From an uncultured Caulobacteraceae bacterium (lineage in GTDB: Bacteria; Pseudomonadota; Alphaproteobacteria; Caulobacterales; Caulobacteraceae): a DNA stretch of 14,765 nucleotides. Within the stretch, counting starts at the first letter, position 1; every line of letters begins with the position of its first letter. The notes under the pieces are model-generated. The model did no database searches. It worked only from the letters and a program-made list of their open reading frames with translations, and was not told the DNA's origin. The position numbers and the translations under genes were made by a program. The stretch spans positions 1 through 14,765 of the forward strand of contig CAMLRH010000033.1 in assembly GCA_946482375.1 (NCBI GenBank), written 5' to 3'. Below, piece after piece: positions 13,464 to 14,765 of the stretch.

Positions 13464-14623
13464 CAAGGTAACTCTCTATGCTCATGGCGGCGTGGCAGCC
13501 GTACCTTCGCCACGCCCTTGGCCGTCGTCTCGTCCAGTTGATTGCGGGCGATCAGCCGGATGACGGCCTCGCCGGCGGCGACGTCGACGGCCGTCACCTC
13601 GCCGCTTAGCCAGGTCACGTCGCCAAGGAAGTTCGGCCGTCTAACCTGGGCCTCCAGCTCCGCGAGGCGGCCATGGTCTCCCATCCAGTCTGTGAGCAGA
13701 TGGGAAAACCAGCTCACCCTCGCGATGCCGAAGTCGTAGCCCGCCGGAAGGCCGCTGGCGCGCGCCAGCGCCGGTTCGAAGTGAGCAGCTTTCAGCGTGT
13801 CGACGATGCCCGTTTCGGGATGAAGAAGCCGCCCGCCGGGATGAAGCTTCAGATAGCTGTCGACCATGCGGTTCGTCGGCGTGTTGCCGCTCCCCGCGCC
13901 CAGCAGGAAGCCGACCATCGCCGTGATGGTCAGCGGCCCCTTGAGCATGGGGCCGATGTCCTCACCGGCGCGGACATCCTCGATGTAGCGCGGCTCGCCG
14001 CCGCGCCTTGCCGCGATCTCCGCCTCGTAGTGGGCGGCGAAGCGGTCAATGTCCGCGTCGGTCCAGGTCGCCATCGGCCGGTCGAGGTAGGCGCTACGCT
14101 CTCGCGTCCGGCCGCGCTCAAACCGGCGAATGGTCTGATCCTGCTCGGCGATCAGCTCGTCGCCGGCCAGGAAGCTGATACGCTCGACCTGCGCCACCGA
14201 ACGACCACCGAAGCCGCCTTCGCGGACGCTGACCTCGACCAGCGCGCTCTCCGCGCAAATCCTCTCACCGACCCGCGGCAGACGCCGCCAGCGCCATTTC
14301 TCGCCCGCAAGCAGACCCATAACGCCGGGTAAAAACCGGTCGGTGGAGGCGTGCCCGTGTTCTGGCCTAAGCCTCGGCCCCCCGGCGTGGCTGTACAGAT
14401 AGCAGGGCGGCGCCACCCTGCCTCCATGCGTTGAGGCCGCCGCATAGGCGTCGTCCCACCAGAGCGGGTTGTCGTCGCCGATCCCAAGCGCGAAGTGCTC
14501 AACACCCTCAGACGTGACCAGCCGATTCCAGCCAGGCACGGGGCGAGTGACGCCGATCGCCGAACGCATCAGCTCGAGGCCCGCCTCGGTAATGCGGCCG
14601 CCTTGCCAGTCGATCTCACTCAT
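13463..14623 (-). CDS. FAS1-like / MaoC-type two-domain acyl dehydratase, copy 3
   Basis: 386 residues and the first gene of the right operon. Its layout matches the other copies: FAS1-like domain with DDNPLWWD at 50-57 (Trp55), then a MaoC-like domain with DTLKAAHFEPALARASG, keeping Asp275 and His281. It is the most divergent of the three: Lys-Ala-Ala replaces Glu-Gly/Ala-Pro before the His, and the C-terminal tail HEHRELP is unlike theirs. The ATG at 14623 follows AGAGGA with about 6-base spacing. The gene overlaps copy 2 by one base. Having two such proteins next to each other may reflect a heteromer (as in HadAB-type pairs) or hydration of two different intermediates; both are inference. 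Confidence 0.87.
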   Translation of the reverse strand: MSEIDWQGGRITEAGLELMRSAIGVTRPVPGWNRLVTSEGVEHFALGIGDDNPLWWDDAYAAASTHGGRVAPPCYLYSHAGGPRLRPEHGHASTDRFLPGVMGLLAGEKWRWRRLPRVGERICAESALVEVSVREGGFGGRSVAQVERISFLAGDELIAEQDQTIRRFERGRTRERSAYLDRPMATWTDADIDRFAAHYEAEIAARRGGEPRYIEDVRAGEDIGPMLKGPLTITAMVGFLLGAGSGNTPTNRMVDSYLKLHPGGRLLHPETGIVDTLKAAHFEPALARASGLPAGYDFGIARVSWFSHLLTDWMGDHGRLAELEAQVRRPNFLGDVTWLSGEVTAVDVAAGEAVIRLIARNQLDETTAKGVAKVRLPRRHEHRELP

Positions 14624-14652
14624 CAGCGGTCCTCTGCACCCTGGGAAGAGCG

Positions 14653-14683
14653 CGGTGGGCCGGACTTGAAATCCGGCCCGCCG
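14653..14683. terminator. GC-rich hairpin, probable transcription end or stability stem
   Basis: GGGCCGGA (14657-14664) pairs with TCCGGCCC (14672-14679) around a 7-base loop, CTTGAAA. Three more pairs (14653-14655 with 14681-14683) follow a single mismatch, giving a 12-step stem. It stands between the putative receptor tail and the first MaoC gene, where a terminator is expected. Neither strand shows a U-tract after the stem, so intrinsic termination is uncertain. Confidence 0.5.
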
Positions 14684-14744
14684 TCAGTGGCGGCGAGGAA
14701 CCGTCTCTATGCAACGCACGCATTTCGCCGAACCGAGGAGAAAT
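14684..14744. other. Short gap upstream of the right operon
   Basis: This is the remainder of the 121-base space between the putative receptor stop and copy 3, outside the hairpin. I see no gene and no clear -35/-10 pair. If the hairpin does terminate the upstream transcript, the promoter for the five-gene operon must lie close to it, or transcription must read through. Confidence 0.4.
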
Positions 14745-14765
14745 TCACCACTTGGCCTTGAAGGT
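14745..14765 (-). CDS. Possible C-terminal end of a TonB-dependent outer-membrane receptor (fragment)
   Basis: The last 21 bases of the window read, on the minus strand, TFKAKW followed by TGA (14747-14745). A short alternating strand ending in an aromatic residue is the usual C-terminus of outer-membrane beta barrels. TonB-dependent receptors often precede catabolic operons in sphingomonads and caulobacters, where they import bulky substrates. Six residues cannot prove the family; the open frame at the edge, the aromatic end and the downstream hairpin are the only support. Confidence 0.35.
   Translation of the reverse strand, partial: TFKAKW

Noticed and set aside
1..14765. CRISPR array, tRNA, rRNA, insertion sequence, or attachment site
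   Set aside because: No regularly spaced repeats, cloverleaf or rRNA-like sequence, transposase or integrase motifs, or terminal inverted repeats were visible on either strand.

Overview
The window is GC-rich, densely packed bacterial DNA. It most resembles an alphaproteobacterium of the Sphingomonadales/Caulobacterales kind. That guess rests on high GC, several TTG starts behind strong Shine-Dalgarno sequences, 'spinster-like' MFS and two-domain FAS1-like/MaoC proteins, and what looks like the last few codons of a TonB-dependent receptor at the right edge. It is an inference, because no rRNA or taxonomic marker is present. I see no tRNA, rRNA, CRISPR array, transposase or integrase.

There are 14 protein genes plus a possible 15th fragment, and all but one are on the minus strand. 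Reading in the direction of transcription (right to left), a possible receptor tail (14765-14745) ends before a GC-rich hairpin. A tight five-gene operon follows: MaoC-type protein copy 3 (14623-13463), copy 2 (13463-12309), an acyl-CoA ligase (12312-10669), a 2,4-dienoyl-CoA-reductase-like SDR (10672-9818) and an alpha/beta hydrolase (9821-8946). Every junction in it overlaps by 1 to 4 bases. A DHA2-type drug exporter (7507-8949, plus strand) faces it, and the two stop codons share one CTAG.

A second minus-strand operon starts divergently from the exporter, across a region with a perfect 9-6-9 inverted repeat. It encodes two acyl-CoA dehydrogenase subunits (7367-6231 and 6229-5252), MaoC-type copy 1 (5124-3976), a cyclase/kynurenine-formamidase-like protein (3979-2957), an MFS transporter (2805-1468), a nitrilase-family hydrolase (1478-627), a SnoaL-like NTF2-fold protein (630-184) and the start of an enoyl-CoA hydratase (152 to beyond the left edge).

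Together the genes look like a CoA-thioester catabolic island. The parts fit uptake (receptor, MFS), CoA activation (ligase), desaturation (a probable heteromeric acyl-CoA dehydrogenase with one non-catalytic subunit), hydration (three paralogous MaoC-type proteins and a crotonase), reduction (DECR-like SDR) and hydrolytic or ring-opening steps (cyclase family, nitrilase family, alpha/beta hydrolase). Paired acyl-CoA dehydrogenases and two-domain MaoC hydratases are known from breakdown of bulky carboxylates such as steroid or bile-acid side chains. The substrate here cannot be read from sequence. No thiolase and no transcriptional regulator lie inside the window.
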